Source of the DNA: Neonectria sp. B-13
Lineage: Eukaryota; Ascomycota; Sordariomycetes; Hypocreales; Nectriaceae
DNA: 64,000 nucleotides
Direction of reading: 5' to 3'
Assembly (NCBI GenBank): GCA_002682825.1
Contig: NOKP01000018.1
Coordinates: 871,783 to 935,782 of the forward strand
Part shown: piece by piece, positions 24,400 to 35,219 of the stretch
How positions within the stretch are numbered: position 1 is the stretch's first letter
How the letters are laid out: every line of letters starts with the position of its first letter
Translations under genes and position numbers: made by a program
The notes under the pieces: model-generated
Told to the model about the DNA's origin: nothing
What the model saw: the letters and a program-made list of their open reading frames with translations, nothing else
Database searches by the model: none

Positions 24400-27359
24400 T
24401 CTGGGTGACGCCCGACTTGGTCCATCGGGCCTCACCCACATCCCGCAGCACGTTGCGCTACTACGGAACCTAGGAAGCTTACGTATGCGCCGTTCCACTG
24501 TGATCCAAGCTTTCCTTTTATTCTCGGCTCAACAGCCAAGTTAGATGCTCCTAGCTTCGGAGCTCCTCTCCGACTGATTCCCCATCTAACAAAGATGGCT
24601 CCGCGTAAGTGGACGAGCTTCAAGATGCAGCTGAGGCGGGTATGGGAGGGATCTTGCCTCGGTTTCCGATGGTCTTCATGATTCGTATGCAAACCAAGTC
24701 TTGCTGCTCCAATGCTGTTTCATATCGCAACATCAACCAAACACGCGCATGTTGAGAACAATGTCAACGTGTACCCTGAAACTAACACCACCGGCCTAAG
24801 ATGACGCCAGTAGAATTTCTCCCCAGACTAAGTCTCATGAGGCTTCTAGCGGTCAGATCCTGTGCTTAATCACTCTGCTTCCGGTTCGGCGAGGCCTGAA
24901 CTCTCTCCCGTCACTGAGTTTTCAATGATCCGTGTTGGACGACGTTCCGCTTCCAGCAATGCGGTCCCAGCTACTCCGAGACTAGGGTTGTTAGAGATGA
25001 CAGCTCCCGGCGAGTGGGTACCGAAGGCTTGATTCCGCCCACTATTGACCAACATCCGAAGATATTTACCCATGAGCCGGGTGCGTGATCCGGGGAATAC
25101 GTCAGCTCTTTCTCGGCGAGGGAAGAAACCAGCTAGCTCGCTCGCTATCATCAGCTGCTCCTGTTTAAGGGCAGATCACACGTTGGCCGGACGCGAATTT
25201 GCCTCTAATATCCCTAGGGCCAGAGCAACGAGCATCCATGTTTCGCGAGCCATTGTGTTTCGAATCACAGAGCGACAGAATCCTCTCTTTTTCCCATGCC
25301 ATGGCTGTGTCCATGAAAGCAAGAATGCCAGTCTACCACCCCTAACATTGACCATATTAGGCCAGCCAAAGTGCGAATCCAAATTGCTCAGACGCCGGGC
25401 AACCGGCAACGCGGTTCTTACTACGCACCATATAAGTACGTTCGTCATGGTAGTACAAGCGGGGGTTTGTTGGCAAATTTGGAAAGGTAAGAACGGCAAG
25501 TGCCATGCAGCCCAGATGTCGTGAATCTCCTTGCGCGGCTGCTACCGACCATTGGAACAGTTCCGATTCGCATTGGTGCAGGTTGGCGGATCGAATCGTA
25601 AGGTTAATGCGCACCAACAAGCCAAGGCGAATCAACCCAGAGGGGGGCAACCCAGCAAGGCTCGGACTACAGGTTTCCTCGGACGAGTGAGTGTACGTAC
25701 GCAAAATGCGATTTGTGGGGAGACGACGAGCCGAGATCCTTCGATCCTGATGCTAGTTGTCTCTCCCTCTACTCCGTGTGTGTATGTACGATGGGATGCC
25801 ATGGCCCCCATCCCATCCCATCTCATCCCATCCTTGTGCCCCAAGGCCCATGCCCATGTTCAGGAGTCGTGCAGCAAGATACCTCCCTAGCGGCGGGCCG
25901 GACAATCCTACCCTAGTACATGGCAAAACTATCCTTTTGGTTGCCAACTTCTCCTGACAAGGTTGCAAGGGCACCTCTTGCTCAGCGCCGTTGCCGTCTC
26001 GTCAAACCCGGAATCCGGGTTTTATGTCCACTTGGGGAGGCAGAATCATGGTTGATCAAGTCGCAGATCTATTTTAGTCATTAAGGTCCAGCCATCCGAG
26101 GGTAGATCCTAGCTTCCGCCTGCTCTTGGACGAGTCGCATCAGTGAAGAGCCCCCATCTTCAGCGGCTCTGACTGTTATCCGCGGGAGCACCTGAGGACC
26201 GTCCACCACGACGAACTCGCCTGGGATCACCCCAACTTTCCTGTTCACTACCGCGTGTCGGCCGAGGGAGAGACAGGCCCGGGCGGCTCCTTTAGAGACG
26301 GAGTGCGTATCGGCTACGGAGGCGCTACACGGTCAACTGAGGGTCCCTTGCCGAAGCCAGCAGAGAGGAATTCATCAAGCCTTGAGGCCAAGGTGTCAAG
26401 GGCTATCGGAGGTTCGGAGCGGCGGGGGACCGGCATACAAGCGAGGAGTGGACGGGACGCAAGCTCGGGCGAGCGAGCCCTTGCAATCTAGCCATTGGGT
26501 TTTCCCTCCCTGGTCCTGGATGTGGATATGGATATGGAGGTGATGGATCATGGAGATGTGGGTGTGGATGGAGGGATCAGCATTCAGCCATTCATTTGCC
26601 GTGTCTATAGGACCCGCAGGCCCGTCTGCCTCCGTCCGATGTCCACGGCGGCCGGGCGTCTGCACCGGGGAATGTTTGGCTTGTATGTAAGTTGCGCGTC
26701 GTTGCTTTTGCACCCTGGCCGCTCTTTGTCCCTGGGCAATGGGAGACTGGGGGGCCTTTCCGGCCGTCGGAATGGCATGGGACGATAAGACGTGATGACA
26801 CAGGACAAGGCGCTAGTCGTTTACCCCAGTCGACGACGCAAGCCTCTGGAAGACTGGAAAGCCCTTTAGGCATGGACCGGAGCGATAGGAACCCTTGGGG
26901 AGTGGGCCTCGACTCTTGCGCTTTCGTGCGTGAAGCTTCAATTGTGCATGCGCCCCAACATCGAACTAGGCCGGGGCTAGACGCAATGGTAAGCGCTGAC
27001 TGTGTTAACAGCTGGAGGAGCCAGGGCGGACAAAGAAAAGGAAGGAAAATGTTCGGAAAATTGGAAAATATCGGTACTCAGGAGCACCGGGCAGTCGCCT
27101 TTGCCTTCCGTCTGCGGGCTGCTGACAGCACCGGCGACGCATCCCCGACCGGCATGCGCCACATCTCTAGCGGTGCGGAACGGACGTACGGGGCGGGGGA
27201 TGTTGCTTAAAGTACAGTGAAAGGGCACGCAGCATACAGAACACCAAGGCGGGAGTGGTTGAAGCTATTTACAGCACCAAGGGGTGCCCTCTCGCACATG
27301 GCAAAATTGCCTGTCGAAGCCGACGGGGCCGATTGTCGCTCACCTCCGATGTCGACGGA

Positions 27360-27372
27360 CGGAAGCCCCCGA
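27360..27372. promoter_or_regulatory. CGG-N6-CCGA motif upstream of adenine deaminase, candidate UaY-type site
   Basis: CGG at 27360-27362, spacer AAGCCC, CCG at 27369-27371, then A. It ends about 205 bp before the adenine deaminase ATG. It has the same geometry and the same full CCGA half as the motif upstream of xanthine dehydrogenase, matching the TCGG-N6-CCGA site known for the purine regulator UaY except for the leading T. Confidence 0.4.
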
Positions 27373-27577
27373 CGGCGACACTCACAATCGGTCCGCGAGG
27401 GCCAAATTCCGTCTAAGCTCGCCGTAGCACGTGTGGGAGCGAAGAAGTCAAGTCGATCCGACAAGACATATAATCAACTCAACAACTGCTACTTGTGGGA
27501 ACCTGTTTGTACCCCGTCAAGCTTTCATCCTGAGTTTCAAGCGAAGCTTCCTGGACCAGACGAGACGACTTGGCAAT

Positions 27578-28648
27578 ATGTGCAAATCACCCCTCCACGA
27601 CCTCATCGAGGCCCTCCCCAAGGTCGAGCAGCACCTCCACATCGAGGGCACCCTCGAGCCCGAGATGCTCTTCAGCCTCGCGGAGAAGAACGCCGTCGCC
27701 CTCCCCGACGACCCCGTCTACGCCGACCCGGAGACGCTCCGCGAGCGCTACCAGCGCTTCACCTGCCTCGATGACTTCCTGCACTACTACTACCTGGGCG
27801 TGAGCGTGCTCGTCACCGAGGCCGACTTCGAGACGCTGGCCTGGGCCTACTTCCAGAAGGCCGCGCGCGACAAGGTCCGCCACGCCGAGGTCTTCTTCGA
27901 CCCGCAGGCGCACACGGCGCGCGGCGTCAGCTACGACACCGTCGTCGCCGGGCTCGCGGCCGCCAAGAAGCGCGCGCAGGCCGAGCTCGGCATCACCGTC
28001 GAGTTCATCGTCTGCATCCTGCGCCACCTGCCGCTGCCCGAGTCGGACGCCCTCGTCGACACCGTGCTCGACCGCGGCCACCTCACCGACGGCACCCTCG
28101 TGGGCTTCGGCATGGTCTCGAGCGAGAAGCCCTTCCCGCCCGAGCTCTTCACCGACATCTACGCCCGCGTCGCCCGCACCGGCACCCACCTGACCACCCA
28201 CGCCGGCGAGGAAGCCCCCGCGTCCTTCATCACCGCGTCGCTCGAGCACCTCGGCGTCTCGCGCATCGACCACGGCCTCGCCGCCGCCGAGGACCCGGCG
28301 CTGCTGGCCGAGCTCGCCCGGAACCGCACCCTGCTGACGCTGTGCCCGTGGTCCAACGTCGCGCTGAAGAACATCCCACGCCTCGAGGACGCCCCCATCC
28401 GCGCCTTCCTCGATGCCGGCGTGCGCTTCAGCGTCAACAGCGATGATCCGGCCTACTTTGGCGCCTACGTCCAGGAGGTCTACTGCCGCGTCCAGGACAC
28501 CTTTGGCCTGTCCGTCGCCGACTGGGACTGGATCGTCCGGGGCGCTGTCGAGGAGAGCTGGTGCTCCGAGGAGCGCAAGGCCGAGATCCTGGCGGAGCTG
28601 GATCAGGTGGTGGGCGAGTTTCAGAAGAAGACCGCAGTTGAGGCATAA
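27578..28648 (+). CDS. aah1: Adenine deaminase (adenine aminohydrolase)
   Basis: An intronless 356-aa frame. It hydrolyses adenine to hypoxanthine and ammonia in purine salvage and catabolism. The metal-dependent hydrolase barrel is clear: His19 and His21 in EQHLHIEG (metal), THAGEE with His208 and catalytic Glu211, His232 in SRIDHG, and Asp289 and Asp290 in NSDDPAYF. VFFDPQAHTARGV and NSDDPAYF are typical of the Aah1-type adenine deaminases and differ from adenosine deaminase (NTDDP). The start is the first ATG in frame. Third codon positions are almost all G or C, far more biased than in neighbouring genes; this also creates a long open shadow frame on the opposite strand. The product feeds xanthine dehydrogenase (1406-5616). 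Confidence 0.94.
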   Translation: MCKSPLHDLIEALPKVEQHLHIEGTLEPEMLFSLAEKNAVALPDDPVYADPETLRERYQRFTCLDDFLHYYYLGVSVLVTEADFETLAWAYFQKAARDKVRHAEVFFDPQAHTARGVSYDTVVAGLAAAKKRAQAELGITVEFIVCILRHLPLPESDALVDTVLDRGHLTDGTLVGFGMVSSEKPFPPELFTDIYARVARTGTHLTTHAGEEAPASFITASLEHLGVSRIDHGLAAAEDPALLAELARNRTLLTLCPWSNVALKNIPRLEDAPIRAFLDAGVRFSVNSDDPAYFGAYVQEVYCRVQDTFGLSVADWDWIVRGAVEESWCSEERKAEILAELDQVVGEFQKKTAVEA

Positions 28649-29011
28649 TGGGATGCGACCAAGGGGGAATCATGTGCGTGGGCCTTGCTGGAGTTTTGAC
28701 GGGGAGCGAAAAATCCATTACGGTTGATAGAGATACCCCAACTTGAAGTTGCAAGGAGAGCATGGTCATAAGCGTAGATGACATAACCTGTCATGATCTG
28801 TGGTATAAAACCAATAACCCCTTTAAGTCCCCGGGCCGGAACCCGTCTGCTTGTAGTTCTCGCCTTGCCATCCGTAACCGCCCATGCCCGCGTGCTATCT
28901 CTTCAAGGTGGAAAATTGTCATCATAATAAGTCAAGCAACACACAATCCCCCATGCCTCTTGTCACTAAATCATCATCTCGAGCTCTACATCTTGGAATA
29001 GCGGATGGCAC
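28649..29011. other. Convergent 3' regions of aah1 and ufd2
   Basis: 363 bp between two facing stop codons. No gene is seen; it presumably holds both terminators. Confidence 0.6.
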
Positions 29012-32000
29012 TCAACCCTCTGTAGTATCCATAATCACCTCCTTCAACTTGTCCTTGGCTGCCTGCACTCGCCCCTCACGCCACTGGTCAATCTTCTCCT
29101 TGAGCTCCGTCTGCGGAATAGCGTCATTGATAGACATGGGTTGTCGGGTGAAAGGGTCCTTAGGGTCACTGAGGAGGTGCTGCACGATGGTGGAGCGGTC
29201 GACAATGTGTCTGCTGGGCAGGAGCACGGGGTCCTTCATGAGATCGCCCATGATGGGGTCCTCGAACTCGGCCGGGATATCGCCGAGGTCCAGTTCGGCC
29301 TGGTCGATTATGAGTTTCGCATCGATAAACTTAAGCTTGAGTTTGTCCCATCGGGCAATATCCGCCGCGTCCTTTTGGTGCCTCGAAGTGAGGATTCGGG
29401 ACACACGCTCCAGAACTTCGTGCTTGTAGGAGCGGCCATCAGCGGCGACCGCGTCGATGAAGACGGGGGAGTTGCCGAGGTTGAGGTAGATATCGACAAT
29501 GTCTGAGATAAGCTGGATAGGTCGGAAGTGGTACTTGTCCTTGTTAGCGACACTGAGCTCCGCTGCCGCCTTCTTCCCAGCCAGGGTCTCTAGGTTGTAA
29601 TTCAACATGCTAGCAAGACGGGAGACGATTTCGGGCATGGTGAAGGCCTCGCTCATGGCATCAGTGAAGAGCTTCATCATCTCCAGCGTCTCGTTGGCTA
29701 GCTGCATGAATGAGGTGGCCTGGTTGGCTAGGGTTTGGTGCTCCTCATCCTTCTTTTGACGCTCCTCTGCCGACAACGATGGGTTCTCGAGCTCCCTCTC
29801 AAGAAGCCGAATCTTGGGGAACTTTGACAGAGCCTCGTCCAAGACATAGGTGGCGTCGTTTAGCAACATGTTGACGAATTGGACAAAGAACTGCTTGTTG
29901 ACTCTGATTCTTGTTAGCAGACTACTTTCATCCCCGTGCAATTAAAACTCACTTGCTCTCCTGGGTCAGCTGTCTCTTATAATGGTCATTGACCCAGACA
30001 CATTTGATGACCTGGAAAATCTCGTATCGAATGTTGAACTTGTCGTAGAACGCTGAGTCGGCACCGGTTGACTCGCACTCGATGTAGAACTTCATCAGTG
30101 CGTGTAGAAGGTGCTCATTGGCGAACTTGGAGGAGATGAGCTGATCACCAAGCACTCCCCGCTTGAGATGCATGAAAGGCCATGTTGCTGAGAATAGCAG
30201 CGATACCAAAGATGACTTCAGATAGGGGTTCTTGATATACTCAGATGAGCGTAGGAAGGTGATGCAAAGCGCAATCATTTCATCGCCTACTGCGCTGGGA
30301 AGGATGTTGGCAAGAAATCTGTCTGGATATCAGCAATCTTTAGCTCGATACAAAGCGGCTTAAACTGACCTGAAGATGAACTTGAAGTTGTCCACAATGT
30401 TCTGTAGAGCATACTCTGGCAAACATGAAAAGATATCCAACTTCTCCTCGGGCAGAGGGAGCCTACACAAGTTAGCGAGGATCCGGGCTATTCTCACAAC
30501 GCAACATACTTGATTTCTTTCGACTCCAGACCAGGCGTGTACTTTGATCGAGTCGCAAGACGAAGCAGCCAGACAGCCACATATCGCATGAACCTCAAAG
30601 AGGTGCTCTGCATTCGCTCATCCAGGAGAACGCCCTCGATAGCAAACTTCATTCCAATGGTCTTCTCCAGAACGGCGGTGTGCCGCGTCAGGGTTTCTTC
30701 CAAATGCCGTAGCTGATGAGGGACGTTGGCAACCTTGGGTCGCTCCGCCTCCATGGCCTTAAGGTGCTTCTCCAAGTACTTAATGTCTCGGTCCAAGTTC
30801 TTCAACTGGGAATTACATGCTTCGCTTCCGTAATGATGGGCAGCCAAGGTCAAAAAGAAGGCCTCTGAGATGAAATTTGGCTCGCCGGTTAGGGTTTTAG
30901 AGTAGTACTCGTCTGAGTATGCCTGGTCGGCGTTCAGCTTCGTCTCATCCTTAATATCCACTCGCGGATTTTTCCGGAAGTAATCGTCGTCGATCTTGTC
31001 AATCTTGCTAAAGTCGTTATCCATGAAAGGTTCGCAGAATCGATCGAGGATTGTGGTCACGTTAATCATGAAACCGTTAGAAGCAACCTCCCTAGGGTCA
31101 ACTTGGAGAGCTCTCCGCTTGTGGTTCTTGTCCATGATGTAGGCAAACCAGTCAAGTGTCCGACTTCGCGTGTCTGGGCCGGCCCGAATAAAGGCATTGG
31201 CAATCGCAAAGAGGTCATCCTGGTGGGTTCGAATCACCATGCGCAACGCATCCTGCGCATTGCGGATTCTGGCCTTGTCCAACGTCCGTGCCCCAGGGAA
31301 GTAGCTCTTGATGACTTCGGATTGCAAGGGTGAAATACGGAAGAAGGGACCGAGAATTGTATGTTTCTCAATCCCGGAGGCAGATTGTGCCATCTTAAAG
31401 CAAGGATGTTTGGCCAGGTTGACGATCAGAGGAGGGAAGCGCGTGTAAGTCATGAGGGCCTACATGGATTTGTCAGATCTCCCCAATGTTTTAGTGGGGC
31501 ATATGTATATACCTGCATGTAAGGCTTGTAGTCGTCGTCCATGGACAAGGAGCTCAACTTGCCGCTGATCTGAACCATGGCATTGCTGAATATTCCAGGG
31601 AACGCCTCGTCCTCGTCGAAACGCTTAATGGCTTCTCGGATGAAGTCAAAACAGAGGCCATCATCGCTCTGTACACCCTGGAGGATATATGGCATGAGAG
31701 TGTCATGCTTCGGGTTAGGCTCGCGACTGCTCAACGATTAGACAAATTCCCTTGGTTCGATGTTTATACTCACCCATATAGATCTGGCATTGTGAGGGCG
31801 AAGAGACAACTGCTCATGCACAATCGCTTTGCCTCCTCATGCACCTCGAACCGGGGTCCCTCCGTCAACTTGGTTGTCGTAGCTGCCTTGACGGCCCGTT
31901 TCCAACAAGGCAAGAGGTATTGCATAAGAGGCTTATTTTGAGGCCAGACACTGAGGGCCTCCATAATGGCCTGGTCCAGCGAGTTCACGGACAGCTTCAA

Positions 32001-32616
32001 GGGGTCCCCCGAGTCATTCATCTCCTCGTTCAGGCCGGGGAGGAAGACCAGCCGGTGACCATGGCTATCTGTCATGTGATGGGGGTCCACAGAGATGCGG
32101 AAGATATGGGACAGGGTTCGGTTGGCATAGTCTTCGTCGGACTCGGGCTGGGCGTTGTTCGTGCGCTGTGGTGGTCGGTCCGCTGAAACGGCATCGTCAA
32201 TCTCAGAAGCCAGCCTCTTGCGCGAGGGACGAAAGCTACCTGTTGAGCTCGACGGCTCTGATTTGCCATTGTCCTTGACACCCAGCTTAACGGGGGGGTT
32301 AGAGCTGGAGCCAGCGGCCGAAGTGATGTTGATCTTGGGCCGCGATGGCTCTGCGGCCGGAGTTGTCTGGGGCTTGGGCGTGGAAGCGCGGGAAGGGGTC
32401 GAGGACTCGGGTTCGGAGGTCTTGGTGTCTTCGGACTTCGGCGTCGAGGTTCCTAGCTTGGCTAGACGTCTGGCACGGATCTAGATGCGGCGTGGTTAGC
32501 ATTCATGGATGGCGCGCGTCTGCGTCTGTGCATCGAAGCCGACTTGCCTGCTCCATCTTCTCCTTGTCTGGGGCATCGCCTCCAGTCCACGAAGGTGGTT
32601 GCTCGTTAGGATCCAT
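29012..32616 (-). CDS. ufd2: Ubiquitin chain elongation factor E4 (Ufd2), U-box protein
   Basis: Exons in coding order: 32616-32548, 32480-31774, 31726-31513, 31459-30510, 30462-30370, 30318-29953 and 29903-29012, giving 1,096 aa. Ufd2 extends ubiquitin chains on substrates handled by Cdc48 for proteasomal decay. After a charged, disordered N-terminus come the Ufd2 core (landmarks: YILQGVQSDDG, PFFRISPL, HYGSEACNSQ, ESKVNKQFFVQFVNMLLND) and a C-terminal U-box from about residue 1015 to 1080 (DPIMGDLMKDPVLLPS, RQPM). All joins keep frame. Five introns are GT-AG of 47-53 nt. The first, 32547-32481, has a GC donor (CAG/GCAAGT) with a GCTAAC branch site. The next gene upstream on the same strand encodes another likely ubiquitin ligase. 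Confidence 0.96.
32481..32547 (-). other. GC-AG intron in ufd2
   Basis: The donor is GCAAGT after CAG and the acceptor is TCTAG, with a GCTAAC branch site. Removing it joins the reading frame to the RARRLAKLG segment typical of Ufd2 N-termini. GC-AG introns are a small minority in fungi. No nearby GT donor gives an equally good join. Confidence 0.75.
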
Positions 32617-33566
32617 GGCGGCGTGTCGTATCTCCAAGTCCGGCGGGCAGAACGAAGCAGTTGAGAAGGGAGAAGTGCAAGAGGGGATGATGGAATCGCA
32701 AGGCTGACGTCGTCTGTGTGGGAGGGTTTGGGGAAGCCTGAGCCTCACGGTCGAGCTCCGTAGGACAGCGGTAGTGGGGGGATCCCTGAGGCTGGGGCGG
32801 CGTGGGGCGGTGAGGCTGCTACGATTTAGCGGCGGAACCCTGCCTGTGGCGCTGGAGCCTGGAGCTGTGAGAGCCTACCTGCCTGGGGGACGGGAACTTT
32901 GCGGAGAGATGGATGCTACCCAACTTCGACGAGCTAGAACTAACAGATGGGAGTCTGCCTAGGTTGGTGTTGGAGGCTCTGGTAAAGAATGCCACGGAGT
33001 TTTTTGGTGGTTCTTTCGAAGACATCGGAGAAATGAGACGGGGGCAAGGATCGATTGCACTGCACGCACCCTGGGAAACTCCGCAGCCAGCTTTCCTCCC
33101 AGTTCCAAAGTCCGCCACGGTGATGCAAACGTCGGGTGCCAGCAGGCACTCTGATTTCTAATCGCGTGCGTTTACGCTTACAGCATGTATTTCGCCACAT
33201 TCCGAACAATTGGGAACTCGAATCAGCAGCGAAGAAACCCGATAACAGTTATTTAACTAGCATCTCTTGCGGTGTACATCAATATCTCTCCGAAAGAGAC
33301 ATGCTAAGCTGGCTGGTCATCTAACGAGTGCAACTGTCCAAGTCCCTCTTTAGGTATTCCAGACGGACAGTAACATGTCCAAAGGCATAAAGAGTTTACG
33401 AATGCGCAAACACGTTGAGGCATAAAATTTTGCATTTCCTAGGTACACCAGTATCACCGCTTCTCAAGGCCCATGTATCTGCTAAGGGTATTCCGTTGAC
33501 CAACCGAGCGCCAAACAATTGCAGACCCATCCCAAAAGCGAAACAAAGTAACAAATCAGCTCCCCA
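32617..33566. other. Intergenic: ufd2 promoter and 3' end of the RING/TRAF gene
   Basis: 950 bp without coding signal between two genes on the same strand. Confidence 0.6.
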
Positions 33567-35219
33567 TCATAAGCGTGGCAGATTAGTCTCTTGACTGGTC
33601 GACCGACGGCGCTCTGTAAGCATAGGACCCCCGTCCCCAGGGCTATCTCGACGGATCGTGGACGACCCCGAGTTGTTGGCAGCTCTAATGCGGCCCTCCT
33701 CGCGACTTCGGTTGAGCAGCCAGTTGACGTGCATCCGAATCATGTTAATGTTATTCCGCAGTTCTGTAACCTCCTCACGAATCGGCATGACTTGGTTCAT
33801 AGTCCACATGCTTTGCCGTGCCTCCAGGTGTGTCAAATTCTGGTGGACTTCTTCAAACCCGGCATCCAGGTCCTGCATGGTCCGACTGTCGCCCCCGGTG
33901 GAATCTCCTCCCCCACGACGCCCGACGGCCACAGTGACCTCGTTGATCCTTCGGTTCGTCTCATCTTGACGGGAGTTCAGTTGTTGGATCTGTTGCCCAA
34001 GGTCGCTGTACGACTGGATGAGCTCGCGTTGGGATCGAATTATGATGCCAGAGGGCGTGTCCGGGTGGAAAGCGCAGATCACAGTGTGAGAGCCCATCAG
34101 TCCGCGCGTTGACCGAGTTGGGCAGCCAAATTCCTGATACGGGCATGCGATTACGACGCCATCGCACTCCAGTTCTTGGTGAGAGTCCATTTGACGTTTC
34201 CGGATCAGTCTCCAGCATGCTTCACATCGAGTTTTGGCCATAGTGCATGAGAGCATGTGGAACTCACGGTCAGGAGCCTCGATTCCAGCCTGGCAGTAGG
34301 TGCAGCGAATCTCGCGATGAGGGCAAGTGTCGTCGGTTGGCTTAGAGCGCAACCTCTTATCGCAATCCGCGCCAGGGCAGGTGAAGTCCTTAAACCGACA
34401 TTCCGTCGTTGCATGTAACTCCACCACCTCGCGCCGTAGCTCCTCCTTGCAACCTCTCCCGTGGTATGGACACTTGACCACCAGATTGTTGAGCTGTGTC
34501 CGCACCAGGCGAGCAGCACTGAAGCAGTTTGGCCATGCTAGAGGGTCTCGGTCGATAGGGCAAGCCGTTCCGGAAGGACTTGAATAGATGCTCTGGCGCA
34601 GACAGCGGTAACAGAAGGTATGGTCGCAGGGTGTGGTGACGGGGTCGACGAGGGGATCGTGGCAGATCGGACAGAGAAGATTGACATCGGGATCCTTAAC
34701 GTACGTCAATGAGTACAGGTCGAAGATGCAGTCGCCGCCGTAACGTTTGGGAATGTCGAGCGATGAAGGGTGGGGTGGCAACAACGGCCCGGAACGTCGT
34801 TCTGAGTTGACATTAGGGATGAGTAGTCCCGAAGGCTGAGAGATTTCCAGATTGCCCCCATTGAGGGGGACACGGAGTATTTGCTGCATGGCCTGTGTCC
34901 CGACATAGAGGGTATCGGGGGAAGGCGGGCGGACGAGGCTCGTGACGAGGTCGGGCGTCTGTGACGTACGGCGGAGATTTCGACGAGCAAGCCGGCGGGC
35001 CGCTGCCGGGCTCAGACGGATGGCATCATCGCCCGACTCGGAGTCAGACGTGATCAACAAAGCAACGGGTGCGTTGGCGGCTGTGGCAGCGGTCGTAGCA
35101 GTGGTTGCGGGAGCGGTTGTAGCAGCGGCTGTAGTGGCGACTGTCGAAGTCGGTGGCGATGGCGGGTTTTCGGATGGAAGGGCATCCGTGGGTTCGTCTG
35201 CGGGTTCGTCTGTGGGCAT
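33567..35219 (-). CDS. RING and TRAF-type zinc-finger protein, probable E3 ubiquitin ligase
   Basis: An intronless 550-aa frame. An Ala/Thr-rich N-terminus is followed by a RING finger: Cys183, Cys186, Cys198, His200, Cys203, Cys206 and Cys220, with Asp223 (CPIDRDPL) at the last ligand place. A series of TRAF-type zinc fingers follows (CPYHGRGCKEELRR, CPGADCDKRL, CTYCQAGI, CEACWRLIRKRQMDSH, CPYQEFGCPTRST). Then come a coiled coil (about residues 400-500, with QQIQQLNSRQDETNRR) and a short Gly/Ser-rich tail. There is no MATH domain at the C-terminus, unlike animal TRAFs. It probably acts as a cytosolic E3 ligase; substrates are unknown. The Asp-containing RING is a known variant and should still bind zinc. 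Confidence 0.9.
   Translation of the reverse strand: MPTDEPADEPTDALPSENPPSPPTSTVATTAAATTAPATTATTAATAANAPVALLITSDSESGDDAIRLSPAAARRLARRNLRRTSQTPDLVTSLVRPPSPDTLYVGTQAMQQILRVPLNGGNLEISQPSGLLIPNVNSERRSGPLLPPHPSSLDIPKRYGGDCIFDLYSLTYVKDPDVNLLCPICHDPLVDPVTTPCDHTFCYRCLRQSIYSSPSGTACPIDRDPLAWPNCFSAARLVRTQLNNLVVKCPYHGRGCKEELRREVVELHATTECRFKDFTCPGADCDKRLRSKPTDDTCPHREIRCTYCQAGIEAPDREFHMLSCTMAKTRCEACWRLIRKRQMDSHQELECDGVVIACPYQEFGCPTRSTRGLMGSHTVICAFHPDTPSGIIIRSQRELIQSYSDLGQQIQQLNSRQDETNRRINEVTVAVGRRGGGDSTGGDSRTMQDLDAGFEEVHQNLTHLEARQSMWTMNQVMPIREEVTELRNNINMIRMHVNWLLNRSREEGRIRAANNSGSSTIRRDSPGDGGPMLTERRRSTSQETNLPRL

Larger units (their letters stand above)
18704..27577. other. 8.9-kb stretch without a recognisable gene
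   Basis: Every open frame here is short (at most about 185 codons), rich in Arg, Ser, Pro and Gly, and unlike any family I know. No pair of frames joins convincingly at splice sites. Base composition stays GC-rich, so it does not look like an AT-rich RIP-degraded transposon. It contains several short tandem repeats, listed separately. It lies between divergent promoters (Zn2Cys6 gene to the left, adenine deaminase to the right) and could hold long non-coding transcripts or extended regulatory DNA. Confidence 0.55.

Noticed and set aside
18704..27577. RIP-degraded transposon
   Set aside because: The DNA is not AT-rich, shows no long terminal or inverted repeats, and no transposase or reverse-transcriptase fragments are visible.
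27587..28273. 228-codon antisense frame inside adenine deaminase
   Set aside because: It is a by-product of the extreme G/C third-position bias of the real gene.
1406..28648. A purine-catabolism gene cluster
   Set aside because: Xanthine dehydrogenase and adenine deaminase are 22 kb apart with unrelated genes between; only shared regulation is suggested.
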